NCBI RefSeq assembly: GCF_019279795.1
Contig: NC_056732.1
Coordinates: 178,294,354-178,358,353, forward strand
Direction of reading: 5' to 3'
DNA length: 64,000 bases
Origin: Protopterus annectens
Taxonomy: Eukaryota > Chordata > Ceratodontiformes > Protopteridae
Shown here piece by piece: positions 54,031 to 63,962 of this stretch; position 1 is the first letter of the stretch; each line of letters starts with the position of its first letter. The notes beneath the pieces are model-generated. The model did not search any database and was not told where the DNA came from. It saw only the letters and a program-made list of their open reading frames with translations. A program made the translations under genes and the position numbers.

Positions 54031-54758
54031 CTAACAGTTTGAGAGTCTGCAAGTGTGGGTGCAGCATTTCCTCACCCCACCTGAGTCGAAGTCTGAGATC
54101 AGGGGTAGCTGCAAGGGAGACTGCGATGTCAGCCTGCGAAGTAAGGGGTACCAATCCTGTCTGGGCCAATCTGGAGCCATGAGGATGGCCTTTGATCTCT
54201 CCTCCCTTATTCTGATCAGTACCTTAGGAATAAGAGGCAGAGGAAGGAATGCATACACAAAGAGGGAGATCCAAGGGAAGGTGATGCTCGCTGGTATAAA
54301 ATATTTTTAGCTGGTGGTCGAGGTGCAAAGCAGAGAGATCCACCTCTGGAATTCCCCACTCCTGATCGACTTGCAGAAAATTTTTCTGTGGAGGTGACAT
54401 TCATGGGGGTCCAGTAAGTTTCTGCTTAAGTGGTCTGCCAGGGTGCTGTTGATCTCTAGTAGATAATGGGCTATTAGGTGTAATCCCATGGAGAAGGCTG
54501 TTAGCCAGAGGTGACTTCTAGAAGCCAGCTGGGTAAAGTACAAAGGCAGGAAACTCTGCTTTTCTGGGGCTATGAAGGCCATTTGGGATGCTGTGTCCAG
54601 CAGTGCTCCCAAGAAAATGATCTTCCTGGAGAGTGTTTGCTTTGATATCTTCTCATTGATTGTGAACCTAAGAATGTTAGGAGGATTTTAACAAAGAGGA
54701 GGTCCTACAGAAGCTTTTCTCTGAAATCTGCCTGAATGAGGCAGTTGTCCTGATAAGG
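54031..54758 (-). pseudogene. RNase H and RT thumb of K, internally deleted
   Basis: 54031-54258 has MYAFLPLPLIPKV and AILMAPDWPRQDWYPLL. 54307-54612 has NSTLADHLSRNLLDPHECHL but joins it almost directly to RT connection sequence (TASQMAFIAPEKQ). The TTDAS, KEM and TDN motifs are missing, an internal deletion of several hundred bases. The thumb runs to the SINE at 54759. Confidence 0.75.
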
Positions 54759-55024
54759 GGTTGTTCTTTCAGCTTTTCCCAGTTAGGGGTCGCCACAGCA
54801 AGACTCCGGTCCGCTAATGATTGGCAGTACATTTTTTATGGGTGCCGAGGTGCCAGCTCGACACCCAACCTTCAACGAAGGCACGCCCGTTCTATGCACG
54901 TCTTTCAAATGCCACTCGACCGCGGGGAGGACATGCAGAGTCCACACAGAAGGCGCTCCAGTTGAGAATAGAATGAGAGAACCTCTTGCTGTGAGGCAAC
55001 GCTACCACTGCACCACCGTGGCTT
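54759..55024 (-). mobile_element. tRNA-derived SINE in the RT of K
   Basis: Read on the minus strand it starts GCCACGGTGGTGCAGTGG (A-box-like TGGTGCAGTGG at 55015-55005), then GCGTTGCCTCACAGCAAGAGG and TTCTGTGTGGACTCTGCATG, a composition familiar from vertebrate tRNA-like SINEs. The B box is decayed. It is flanked by AGTTGTCCTGATAAGG (54743-54758) and AGTTGTCCAGATAAGG (55025-55040), a 16-bp target duplication with one mismatch, placed in RT codons just at the YxDD region. Confidence 0.8.
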
Positions 55025-55209
55025 AGTTGTCCAGATAAGGGTAAACCTGTATATTTCTCTGTCTGCAAAATACTACGGCTGGGACTAAGCATTTGGTAAA
55101 TACCTTGGGAGCAGTAAAGAAGCCAAAGGGTAACGCAGAGAAAGTGGTGTGAGCCTGCTCTGAAGCGCTGAATTTCCTGCTGGATTCCCTTATGTGAATG
55201 GGAGGTAAA
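55025..55209 (-). pseudogene. RT core fragment of K
   Basis: FSALPFGFFTAPKVFTKCLVPAV and the IQVYPYLDN region; the second Asp of YLDD is at the SINE junction. The frame is broken near 55150. Cut at 55209 by L. Confidence 0.75.
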
Positions 55210-55420
55210 TTAGAAGTTATGTACCTACCATAACGTTCCATGTTAGTTGTCTTCTTTTCGCCTTCTTTCTTGCTGGATGGGTTCGGAGCCGATCCTCGGC
55301 TCCGACTTGGCCACTCAAAGCTCGAGAGCTAATTCCACCGGCTCGAGGCTCCCCTATATCCCACAATGCTAGGCGGTAACTCCTCAGATCTCGTTTGAAG
55401 CTAAGCCCAGCCAGGAAATC
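55210..55420. repeat. Left ITR of L
   Basis: TTAGAAGTTATG start; 30-nt extension to 55239 with GTTATGTACCTACCATAAC, a near-palindrome. GTTCGGAGCCGATCCTCGG follows. Confidence 0.87.
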
Positions 55421-55479
55421 CCATAAAGGGACAAAAACAAACTCCTCTAGGTCTGTCCAGGCTAGGGGGAAGGAGGGTG

Positions 55480-55600
55480 GGACGCAAGAAAGAAGGCGAG
55501 AAGACAACTAACATGGAACGTTATGGTAGGTACATAACTTCTAAATGTTAAGTCGTCTATCTCGCCTTCATTCTTGCTGGATGGGACCGCGTCCCTAGCA
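55480..55600. repeat. ICR of L
   Basis: Left-edge complement ends ...ACTTCTAA at 55544; right-edge complement begins ATGTTAAGTCGTC at 55545. Confidence 0.87.
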
Positions 55601-55616
55601 CCTTGTCCCGGGTGGC

Positions 55617-56908
55617 CTATCGGAACAGACTCTTGAGTAAAGTGGAACCAAAGTTGGCTCGGTCCCTAGAGGCCAAGTCAAACTTATAATGAGAAATGAA
55701 AGTATGGGGAGAAGCCCAAGTAGCTGCAGAACAAATCGAATCAATAGGCAGCCTGTCTTGGAAAGCTATAGATGTGGCTAAAGCTCTAGTTGAATGAGCC
55801 CTAGGTTTGGATGGCAACTGTTGATGTCTGATCTCGTACACAAGGGTAATCAACGAAGTAAGCCATCTAGAAAGAGATACTTTAGAAATTGGAAGGCCCA
55901 TTCTATCTTCTGCATAAGAAACAAAGAGTTGATCAGACTTCCTGAATTGTTTGGTCCTGTCTAAATAGTACCTAAGTTGGCAATGACCGTCTAAGTAATG
56001 TAATTTTTGTTCTGACCTGTTCGAATAATTAGGAAAAAACACAGGAAGATCAATGGTTTGATTCAGATTTGCTAGTGAAGCTACCTTAGGCAAAAAGGAC
56101 GGGTTAGTACGTAAGGACACCCTATCCTTATGGAACAAAAGATAAGAGGGTCGACTACACAGAGCATGGAGTTCAGAGACTCTTCTAGCTGAAGTGATAG
56201 CTACTAAAGAGTGTTTTCCAAGATAGTAACTTCATTGAACATGAAGCCGCAGGTTCAAAGGGGGGAAGAATTAAGGACGCTAGAACCAAGTTGAGATCCC
56301 ATAGAGGAGGAGGATCCCTGATAGGCGGTTTGATGAGGAAAACTCCCTTTAAAAAGTCTTTGCAGAGTTTGTGAGACATAATGGAGGACTCTGAGATTCC
56401 AACATGAAAGTTTGATATTGCTGCCAACTGAACTTTGATGGTAGATGGAGACGAACCTGAGTGGAAAAGTTCAGCTAGAAAGTCTAAAACTGATTGAATG
56501 GAGGCAGTGAAAGGGTCAATACTCTAACTGCGCCCAACAGGAAAAGCGTTTCCACTTACTAAGATAAATTTTCCGAGTGGAAGATTTATGAGAGGCTATC
56601 AAGATATCTCGAACTGAGCGAGATATTAGAGGAAGCCTGGCTAGAGTTGGAATTGGAGGAACCACGCTGTGAGGTTCAGAGAAGGGAGGGAGTGGTGCAA
56701 CTGACCCGACTGATGGGTCAAGAGGTCTGGAACTGGGTCCAGATGCCAAGTTTGCTCCAACAGATAACGGTGGAGGAATGGGAACCAAACCTGTCGAGGC
56801 CAGTAAGGGGCAATGAGGATCATGGAAGCTTTCTGAGCGATGGCTTTCTGTATTAGCTGAGATATCAGTGGGAAAGGAGGGAAAGCATACAGAAGTCCCC
56901 GGGGCCAA
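55617..56908 (-). pseudogene. Tyrosine recombinase of L, frameshifted
   Basis: 55617-56138 is a clean catalytic half: FHKDRVSLRTNPSF, LDRTKQFRKSDQLF, AHSTRALATS and the nucleophile in SHYKFDLASR. Box I is damaged at about 56200 (an indel in CTACTAAAGAGTG). 56185-56427 has AAISNFHVGIS and LWDLNLVLASLILPPFEPAAS. 56516-56908 has the leader, SSTRKIYLSKWKRFSCW, and overlaps the RNase H C-terminus. Confidence 0.85.
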
Positions 56909-58464
56909 TCGTGTACTAGAGCGTCTCTGCTGGGGTGGCCTGGTTGGGGAAAGAGGGTGAAAAAATCATCGCACTTGCTGTTTTGGGGAGTAGCGAAAAG
57001 GTCGCAGCAAGGCTGGCCCCACTTTGGAAAAACTTTCTCCAACACTGAATTCTTCAGAGACCACTCGTGAGGCATGAGAATAGTTCTGCTCAGTTTGTCT
57101 GCAATCACATTGGACTTCCCGGGAATGTGCGTTGCTAACAGAAACCGCAGAGAAGAAATCGCCCATTGCCATAGTCTGAGTGCCTCTCGACAGAGGGGGT
57201 AAGATCTGGTTCTGCCTTGTTTGTTGATGTACCACACTACAGACATACTGTCCGTCTGAATTGCTATAGTTCCCTTGGGGAAGAGAGTCTTGTACGGCTT
57301 GCAACGCTAGAAGCACTGCTCTCATCTCCAGAACATTTATGTGCAAGTGGCACTCGAAAGGCTGCCACATGCCTTGGACCGTCCTGCCCTGGTAATGCCC
57401 CCCCCACACCCGATCAGGGAGGCGTCCGTCGTGACTGTAGCAACCGGAGGGGAAGGAACGAAAGGTCTCCCTAGATGGAGCTGGGGAGATGTGGTCCACC
57501 AAGAGAGATGATTCTTGCACGATTGTGTTATCCGAATAGGATGGGACATTGGAAGTGGTTGGAAAGACCATTGTGTGAAGAGCATCCATTGTAAGATTCT
57601 CATATGGAAGCGAGCTAATGGTAGAAGAGGGATGGCCGCCGCCATAATCCCTAAGACCTTCAGGATCAATCTTGCTTTGACCTTGTTGCTCTGCAGGACA
57701 AGAGAGACCCGTCTGTGTATGTCTGCTATTCTCTGCTCTGAGAGTCTGGCCGACATGTTGACTGTGTCTAAATTTGCGCCTATGAAGGTAATAACACGAC
57801 AAGGTGACAAAACAGACTTTTCGTAATTTATTGAAATGCCTAGTGTTTGACATGTGTGAAAGGTGTAGTCTCTGGCAAGAAGCAAAAGATGCTTGGTGGG
57901 GGCTGTAAGGAGCCAGTCTTCTAAATATGGAAACACCTGGAATCCTTGTCGTCTCAGATGAGAGGCGACCACTGCCATGCACTTGGTAAACACTCGGGAG
58001 GCTGTAGCGAGTCCAAAGGGCAAGGCCCTGAATTGGAAATGACTGGTTCCCAGCCTGAAGTGGAGGAATCTCCTGGAGCGTCGACTCATTCTGATGTGAT
58101 AATACACATCCTGGAGATCTATTGAGCACATCCAGTTGTCCCGCCCTAAAAGGGGTAGAATGGACTGCAGCGTGACCATCTGGAACTTTGTTTTCTTGAC
58201 AGACTTGTTCAAGTTGCTGAGATCCAAAATAGGTCTCCAGTCCCCTGTTTTCTTTGGAACCAAAAACAATTTGGAGTAGATTCCGGATCTTTGTTGGTCT
58301 GCTGGAACTGGATGAATGGCTCTTTCTGCAAGCAGCTTTGAAATTTCTAGTACTGCTTGCTCCCTTTGACTGGGTGGAACGTCTGGAAGGGATTTTTTTG
58401 GATTGCTTCGGAATGAAAAAGAAATGGGATTCTGTAGCCTTCGGAAATGATAGACTGTACCCAC
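56641..58464 (-). pseudogene. RT-RNase H of L, nearly intact
   Basis: 57337-58464 covers RT (RSGIYSKLFLVPKKTGDWRPI, DLQDVYYHIRMSRR, FPYLEDWLL) and RH start (TTDASLIGCGGG). The active site reads YLED, not YLDD: the first catalytic Asp of the pair is Glu, which would probably disable the RT. A C-run at 57397-57404 shifts frame. 56641-57246 has SVVWYINKQGRTRSYPLC, IADKLSR and the MILIAPYWPRQVWFPFL block to the end. The YR frame is open from 56966 to 58129 across this gene. Confidence 0.87.
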
Positions 58465-58551
58465 TTGTCTTGAGTAAGGGATAGCCAGGCTTCTGGGTAC
58501 AGAGATAATCTTCCCCCGACTGCCTCCGAAGGTGGACAGTCGGGCAACACC

Positions 58552-60784
58552 TCAGGGATGCTGAAAGGGCGGTCGAGAAACCTTTTCCGACAAGCCCTGA
58601 TTCTGCGGGCCCCCTCTGCCTCTAGGACGGCGTCTACCATTGTTGTTCCCCCCTCTGCCTCTAGAGGGGAATCGACTCTGTGTGTCAGGCAAATCTCCCT
58701 GAGATTGTTTGCGGAACCACATCTTTCCCCCCTTCTGGCCTTTGGGGTAAGGCCTAGAAGGAGTAGAAAAACGGACTCCGACGGCAGAGAGTTTTGCCAT
58801 CAGTCTCGCACCTAGTCAGGGTTTCCTTCACTTGAGGACCAAAGCGGGATGATCCATCAAAAGGGGAGCTAGTGAAGGACGCCTTGAAAGGGTCCGCAAA
58901 GTTACATAGCCGCATCCAGGCGTGCCGACACAAGGCCACACCTGTACCTGCCGCTCTACTCGCTCCATCCGCCGCATATGAAAGGAGGCGCATGGAGGAG
59001 TTAGTTATAGAATTAAGGGTCGCCAGCTGAGAGTTCATCCTATCCTGAAAACCCGCAGCTGTTGGATCCTTTAACATTTTGCTCGCTTCCTTGAGCAAAT
59101 CCCTCTGAAGACGAGTGAAATGACACAGGTAATTCAGCGAACGCATAGTAAAAGTCGCTGAAGAGAACATCCGCTTCCCGTACCTGTCCATAGACCTAGA
59201 CTCCTTGTTAGGAGGATGAACAGGCACCGAAGGATCAGCTAACTCCTTCTTGGTGGCCGCAGCCACCACCATAGCATCAACAGAGACACCTATGGTTAAA
59301 AATTCTTTATCCTTGGGAGCAGTGATAAATTTTGATGGTCTCCTGGGGGTGGGTTCCACTGAGTCAGGAGCCGCCCAGGCCTTCTTTGCCACCACTTGCA
59401 TGAGGGGGTCAAAGGGAGGGGACACCCAGGAGGTGGAAGGGCGAGAGCCAAACGCCTCAAGATACACCGATTCATCCTCTGAAGGGTTGAGGGCTGGCCA
59501 ATTCCCCCTCTGTTTTAAGATTTCGAGGATGTCTGCAAAGGAGACATCTTCAGAGGGGGAACGAGGGGAACCTTCAGAATCCTCTAAATCAGTGTCAGAG
59601 GTGACAGACTCAGGGGAGTCAATGTGCTTCCCCTTGCACTGCCTCTTCCTCGGGGGCTCTCCTGCCGGGTCAGGAGAGGCCTCGGAAGAGGAGGAGATTC
59701 CCACTGGGGATACTTGAGGAGCTGGCTCTCTACGGTCCGGGATGAGAGAGTGAGCAGAAATCACCGGAGGCACCGTGGAGGAAGGGGCGGATTGCGCCGA
59801 CTGTGGAGTTGAACCAGGTTCTAACACGCTCCTCATGACCTCGAAGGCACCCCTGTCAGACAGAGCCAGAGGTCTCCGCTCCGAAAAGCTGAAAACCTCC
59901 CCCGGCACTGACAGTGATGGCTCCGAGGCCAATGTCGGAGCCGAACTCACCAGCGCCGAAGCCCCGAGAGGGAGAGCGGGGTCAGACAAGGGTCCGATGC
60001 CACTCGCCCCCTCGGAGCAGACAAGGGAAGTCCGGCACCGAGATTCTTCCAAGGAGGATATCGGAGCAGACGACGGCCCCACCACAGTCTCGGGTCCGAG
60101 CCGCCCCGGCTCCGAACTCAAAGGAGTCAGAGGAGGAACATTCTGAGTAATGGGAATAGTCCTCGACTGTTCAGTCGGACTTTGAAGCATCTGGGCTAGT
60201 GCCTCGGACTTAAGAAGTCGACTCACTACCCTCTGAAGGTCATGGTCTGATAGTCTCGACGACCTAGAGGAGTGAGATCTATGGCTCCGTTCAGACAGCA
60301 ATGGTGATGCTGGAGCCGAATGAACGGAGCGGATAGATGGAGATCGGGACCTTTTCCTGGAGGTCGGATCCGACAATTTAATCGGAGCAGACTCAGCAAT
60401 GTCTTCCTCGGCTCCGGCCGGAGCCGAGGAAATAGTAGGGACATGAGTCAAAGAGTCATCGGCTCCGGCCGGAGCCGATGTTCGAACAGCCTTCGGAGCC
60501 CCAGACGACGACTCAGAGACTTGAGCCGAAGATCTGGAAGGCTTCGAGGGTTTCCCCGAAGATTGAGTCGGGGGACCCTCAGGCTTTAATAAGCCCCATA
60601 GAATGAGCTTATTTTTACGCTCCTGCAGGACTCTAGGGCTGAAGCCATGGCAAACAGCACAAGAGTCCTGCAGGTGCAAAGGTCCCAGGCAGTATACACA
60701 AGAAGTGTGACCGTCTGTCAGAGACATCTTCTGACAGCACGAGTCACACTTCTTAAAGCCTGAGACCTTTGATTCTTTAGACAT
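58552..60784 (-). CDS. Gag of L: about 676-codon frame, plus frameshifted basic tail
   Basis: ATG at 60784-60782. The N-terminal zinc cluster is CDSCC, HTSCVYCLG, CAVCH. Then VLQERKNKLILWGLLK, a long Ser/Pro-rich linker with SRKRSRSPS and RSHRSHSSRSSRLS, then PPRKRQCKGKHIDSP, SFADILEILKQRGNW, SWVSPPFDPLMQV, NKESRSMDRYGKR, RSLNYLCHFTRLQRDL, AADGASRAAG and FGPQVKETLTRCETDGKTL. After KTL a single base is missing (about 58791), and the expected SAVGVRFSTPSRPYPKG, GGKMWFRK and Gly/Arg tail are in the next frame (58552-58800). It is the longest gag frame in the window. Confidence 0.88.
60406..60479. repeat. Two perfect GGCTCCGGCCGGAGCC palindromes
   Basis: 60406-60429 (24 nt) and 60458-60479 (22 nt) are perfect palindromes centred on CGGCCG, within the gag linker of L. 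They encode Pro-Ala-Gly-Ala type residues on the minus strand. Confidence 0.95.
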
Positions 60785-61125
60785 GTCTAAAGGAAAAAGT
60801 AACCACACAGTCACACACACACACCAATTACACTTATGGAAAGTTTAAAATACATTAAACTAAGTTAAACTAAATTAGCAATTTAGAAAATTAAATCCCT
60901 ACCAAACACAGTCACTCCAACTACTGGGAAGGGAGGGACTGGGCCAAGGGCCCAAGGGAAGAACTCTAGTGAGTTTAGTCAAGTTATAAAAGAGGGAAAA
61001 AAGGGGAGAAAATGGAAGGAAACTACCTAATATATCAAAAGGTGAAGAAAACTGACTGAAAAAGGGGGTCTAACTAAATTAAATTTAGCCTTAATCACTA
61101 ACATGACGAGCCGGTTGAAAAGCAC
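60785..61125. other. 5' untranslated region of L
   Basis: A-rich stretch between the gag ATG and the right ITR, with (CA)n near 60812. No reading frame of note. Confidence 0.7.
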
Positions 61126-61129
61126 CTCG

Positions 61130-61285
61130 ATCGCTATAGTGGCAAACGAGATCTGGGGAGTTACCGCCTAGCATTGTGGAGCCATAGGGGAGCCTTGAGC
61201 CGGTGGAATTAGCTCTCGAGCTTTTACAGTGGCCGAGTCGGAGCCAACCCATCCAGCAAGAATGAAGGCGAGATAGACAACTTAT
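61130..61285. repeat. Right ITR of L
   Basis: Inverted match to 55240-55400: CGAGATCTGGGGAGTTACCG, GGTGGAATTAGCTCTCGAG, GGCCGAGTCGGAGCC, ATGAAGGCGAGATAG. Confidence 0.85.
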
Positions 61286-61660
61286 CTTTTAGGTCTAGGG
61301 TCACGAACCAGGCATTTTTGTCAGCATACGCAGCAGCTGCTGCAAAGTTAGCATTATGAATTTGGGGGCCACCAGGGAGGTGCTGGAAATGGATAGATCT
61401 AGGATGGGGCGCCAAGTGCCTACTTTTCTGGGAATAAGGAATAGTCTGGAATAAAAACCTTTGCCTGTTTGATCTGCGGGAAAAGGTTCTACTGCCCCCT
61501 GGGATATGAGAGTTTGGACTTGTTTCAATGCCTCTGCCCACTGACTTGGAGGTAAGTTTGGGTACCATCTTGGAATTGGGAGTTCGTTGAAAGAGAATTT
61601 GTATCCCTAAAAAATTATCTTTAAGACCCATTTGCCCTTTGTTACAGAAAGCCAATTTTC
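61286..61660 (-). pseudogene. RT N-terminal part of K
   Basis: 61301-61528 has GKGFYSRLFLIPRKVGTWRPILDLSI and MLTLQQLLRML. The leader GYKFSFNEL-type sequence upstream is in another frame. Joins 55209 across L. Confidence 0.75.
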
Positions 61661-62199
61661 TTTGCAGAGGGAGAGCCGTCCTCCTAGTTTCTGGTGAGAG
61701 GGCAGGAAGGGGAGAGGAAGTTCATTGAGGGTTTTAGACAAAGAATGATGCTTAGAGAAAACTGCCTTTGGCGCGGAAGTGGTCCAATGTTTGGTTCTCT
61801 GCTGTCCCTGGGATGGGGGCCTGGATGGTCGGTCCCTGGAGTGCTTACCTTGAACCGTCTTGCGAGGTGCAGGGAAGGACCAGTGCTTAGAAGAAAAATT
61901 CCTGCTGAATCTAGGAGGTTGCACCTGAAAGAAATCTTTTACTGTTTGCATAGCTTTTGCTTTCTCTTAAATCTTTTTAAGCAGCTCTTCTGCTTTTACT
62001 CCAAAAAAGCAGTCCTTATCCAAGGGTGCATTAATTAATTTAGACTTGACATGATCAGGGACAAGTTGTTCCTTCAACCATGCACGTCTCCTAATGACAG
62101 ACCCTGACATTGCTACCCTGATTGAGGCTGCTAGGGCATCATATCCATATCCACAGTGCAATAAATGTTTGGCCACTTGACAAGCAGAGTGCAGCAAAT
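61607..62199 (-). pseudogene. Gag C-terminal part of K
   Basis: 61967-62197 has CQVAKHLLHCGYGYDALAAS and RRRAWLKEQLVPDHVKSKLI. 61607-61951 has MQTVKDFFQVQPPRFSRNFS and a Gln/Arg-rich tail. There is one frame change near 61960. The rest is beyond M. Confidence 0.77.
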
Positions 62200-62400
62200 T
62201 TAGAAGTTATGTACCTACCATAACGTTCCATGTTAGTTGTCTTCTCTCGCCTTCTTTCTTGCTGGATGGGATGGGTTCGGAGCCGACTCGGCACTTGCTA
62301 AGCTCGAGAGTCACTATTACCAGCTCGAGGCAGCCCCATATCCCATGATGAAAGGCGGTGATTACCCAGATCTCATTTGGTATCTAGAGGAAAAACTGCC
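62200..62400. repeat. Left ITR of M
   Basis: TTAGAAGTTATG start, 30-nt extension to 62229 with TACCTACCATAA, then GGGTTCGGAGCCGACTCGG. Confidence 0.87.
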
Positions 62401-62579
62401 CATAATCTTCTCACAAAGGAAGAACAACAACTAACCTGAGAAGGCTGTAAGGGGAACCCAGGTAATTAAGGTCCAGAGCTAACTGGTGTCCAAGGAAGAC
62501 AATCTCCCAGAGAAGAAGGAAGTTCAAGGTCTGTCCAGGCTAGGGGGACAGGAGGGAGGGACGCAAGAAAGAAGGTGAG

Positions 62580-62690
62580 AGAAGACAACTAACATGGAAC
62601 GTTATGGTAGGTACATAACTTCTAAATGTTAAGTTGTCAATCTCGCCTTCATTCTTGCTGGATGGGACCGCGTCCCTAGCACCTCTATCC
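62580..62690. repeat. ICR of M
   Basis: Left-edge complement ends ...ACTTCTAA at 62635; ATGTTAAGTTGTCAATC follows. Confidence 0.87.
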
Positions 62691-62698
62691 TGGGTGGC

Positions 62699-63962
62699 TC
62701 AATGGAACAGACTCTTGAGAAGTGTGGAACCAAAACTTGCCCTGTCCCTGGAGGCCAAATCCAATTTGTAATGAGAAACAAAGGTATGAGGAGTGGCCCA
62801 AGTGGCTGCTGCACAAATAGTGTCTAAGGGTAGCCTAGCCTGAAAAGCTATAGATGTGGCTAGACCTCTGGTAGAATGTGCTTTAGGTTTTGAAATCAGT
62901 TGTTTGCCAATAAGCTGATAAATGTCCGAAATACTGGAAGACAGCCATCTGGATAAGGTCACTTTAGAAACAGGGAGACCTTTCTTATTTTCAGCATAAG
63001 AAAAAAAAAGCTGATCAAACTTCCTAAACTGTTTTGTTCTGTCCAAGTAATATCTGAGTTGGTGATGAACATCTAGGCAATGCAATCTTTGTTCCGCCCT
63101 GTCTGAATGATTGGGGAAAAATACTGGAAGATCAATAGATTGGTTTAAATTTCTTTTAGAAGCAACCTTGGGAAAAAAGGATGGATTGGTTCTCAAGGAT
63201 ACTCTATCCTTGTGGAGTTCCAAGTAAGGGGGACGAACACAGAGAGCATGAAGTTCAGACACTCTCTTAGCCGAGGTAATAGCAACTAGAAAGAGTGTCT
63301 TCCAAGAAAGAAATTTTAATGAGCATGTAGCAGCCGGTTCGAAAGGGGGGGGGGGAGTATCAAGGATGCCTAACAGGGGGTTTAAGTAGGAATACCCCTC
63401 TGAGAAAGGCTTTATACAGTTTGTGAGACATAACGTTCTGGTCTGCAAATCCGACATGGAAATTCGAGATTGCTGCCAACTGGACTTTAACTGTGGATGA
63501 CGAAGAACCGGAGTGAAAAATTTCAGCTAGAAAGTCCAAGACTGACTGAATAGGGGCAGTAAAAGGGTCTATGTTCTTGGACTTTGCCCAAAAGGAGAAA
63601 CGTTGCCATTTGCTAGAATAAATCCTTCTGGTAGAGGACTTTAAAGAAGCTACTATGATATCTCTAACGGGGTTAGAGATCATAGGAAGCCTGGCTAAGG
63701 AAGGAAATGGAGCAACCAAGCGGTGAGGTTGAGGGAACGAATGGACCGGTGCAGTTGACCCGACTGGTGGGTTAGAAGATCTGGAACTGGGTCCAGATGC
63801 CAAGGCTGCACCAAGAGATGGCGATGAAGGAACGGGAACCAAATTTGTCGAGGCCAGTAAGGGGCAATGAGAATCAGCTTGGCTCTCAAGACGGTAGCTT
63901 TCTGGAGTACTTGAGGTATTAAAGGAAAAGGGGGAAAGGCATAAAGAAGTCCCCGGGGCCAA
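62699..63962 (-). pseudogene. Tyrosine recombinase of M, one or two frameshifts
   Basis: 62699-63457 includes PFEPAATCSLKFLSWKT, box I TSAKRVSELHAL (Arg before Val kept), LDRTKQFRKFDQLF, AHSTRGLATS and the nucleophile in SHYKLDLASR: all catalytic residues in one frame. A G-run at 63347-63356 precedes a frame change. A short deletion there also removes the PWDLNLVL segment. 63360-63962 has the leader and SSTRRIYSSKWQRFSFW, AAISNFHVGF. Confidence 0.86.

Larger units (their letters stand above)
52515..55209 (-). mobile_element. DIRS element K (alpha, diverged), left part
   Basis: Left ITR (52515-52735) with a slightly longer outer extension (AGTACAGCTGTGTACACTTA) and a TATA-like CTATAAAGC near 52688. 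ICR 52850-52945 (junction 52910/52911), YR, RH, a SINE and RT up to 55209, where gamma element L is inserted. Resumes at 61286. Confidence 0.87.
55210..61285 (-). mobile_element. DIRS element L (family gamma), full length, about 6.1 kb
   Basis: Left ITR, ICR, YR, RT-RH, gag, 5' untranslated region and right ITR, inserted in the RT gene of K (K resumes at 61286). The right end is slightly decayed (ACAACTTAT rather than the ACTTAACAT predicted by the ICR). Confidence 0.92.
61286..62199 (-). mobile_element. DIRS element K (alpha), right part: RT start and gag C-terminus
   Basis: K resumes after L with RT codons for the LDLK region, then the RT leader and gag. It is interrupted again at 62199 by M. 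Confidence 0.85.

Noticed and set aside
55003..55024. Possible functional tRNA gene
   Set aside because: Only an A-box-like start of a SINE; no cloverleaf and a decayed B box.
54817..55026. 69-codon plus-strand frame
   Set aside because: Antisense to the SINE.
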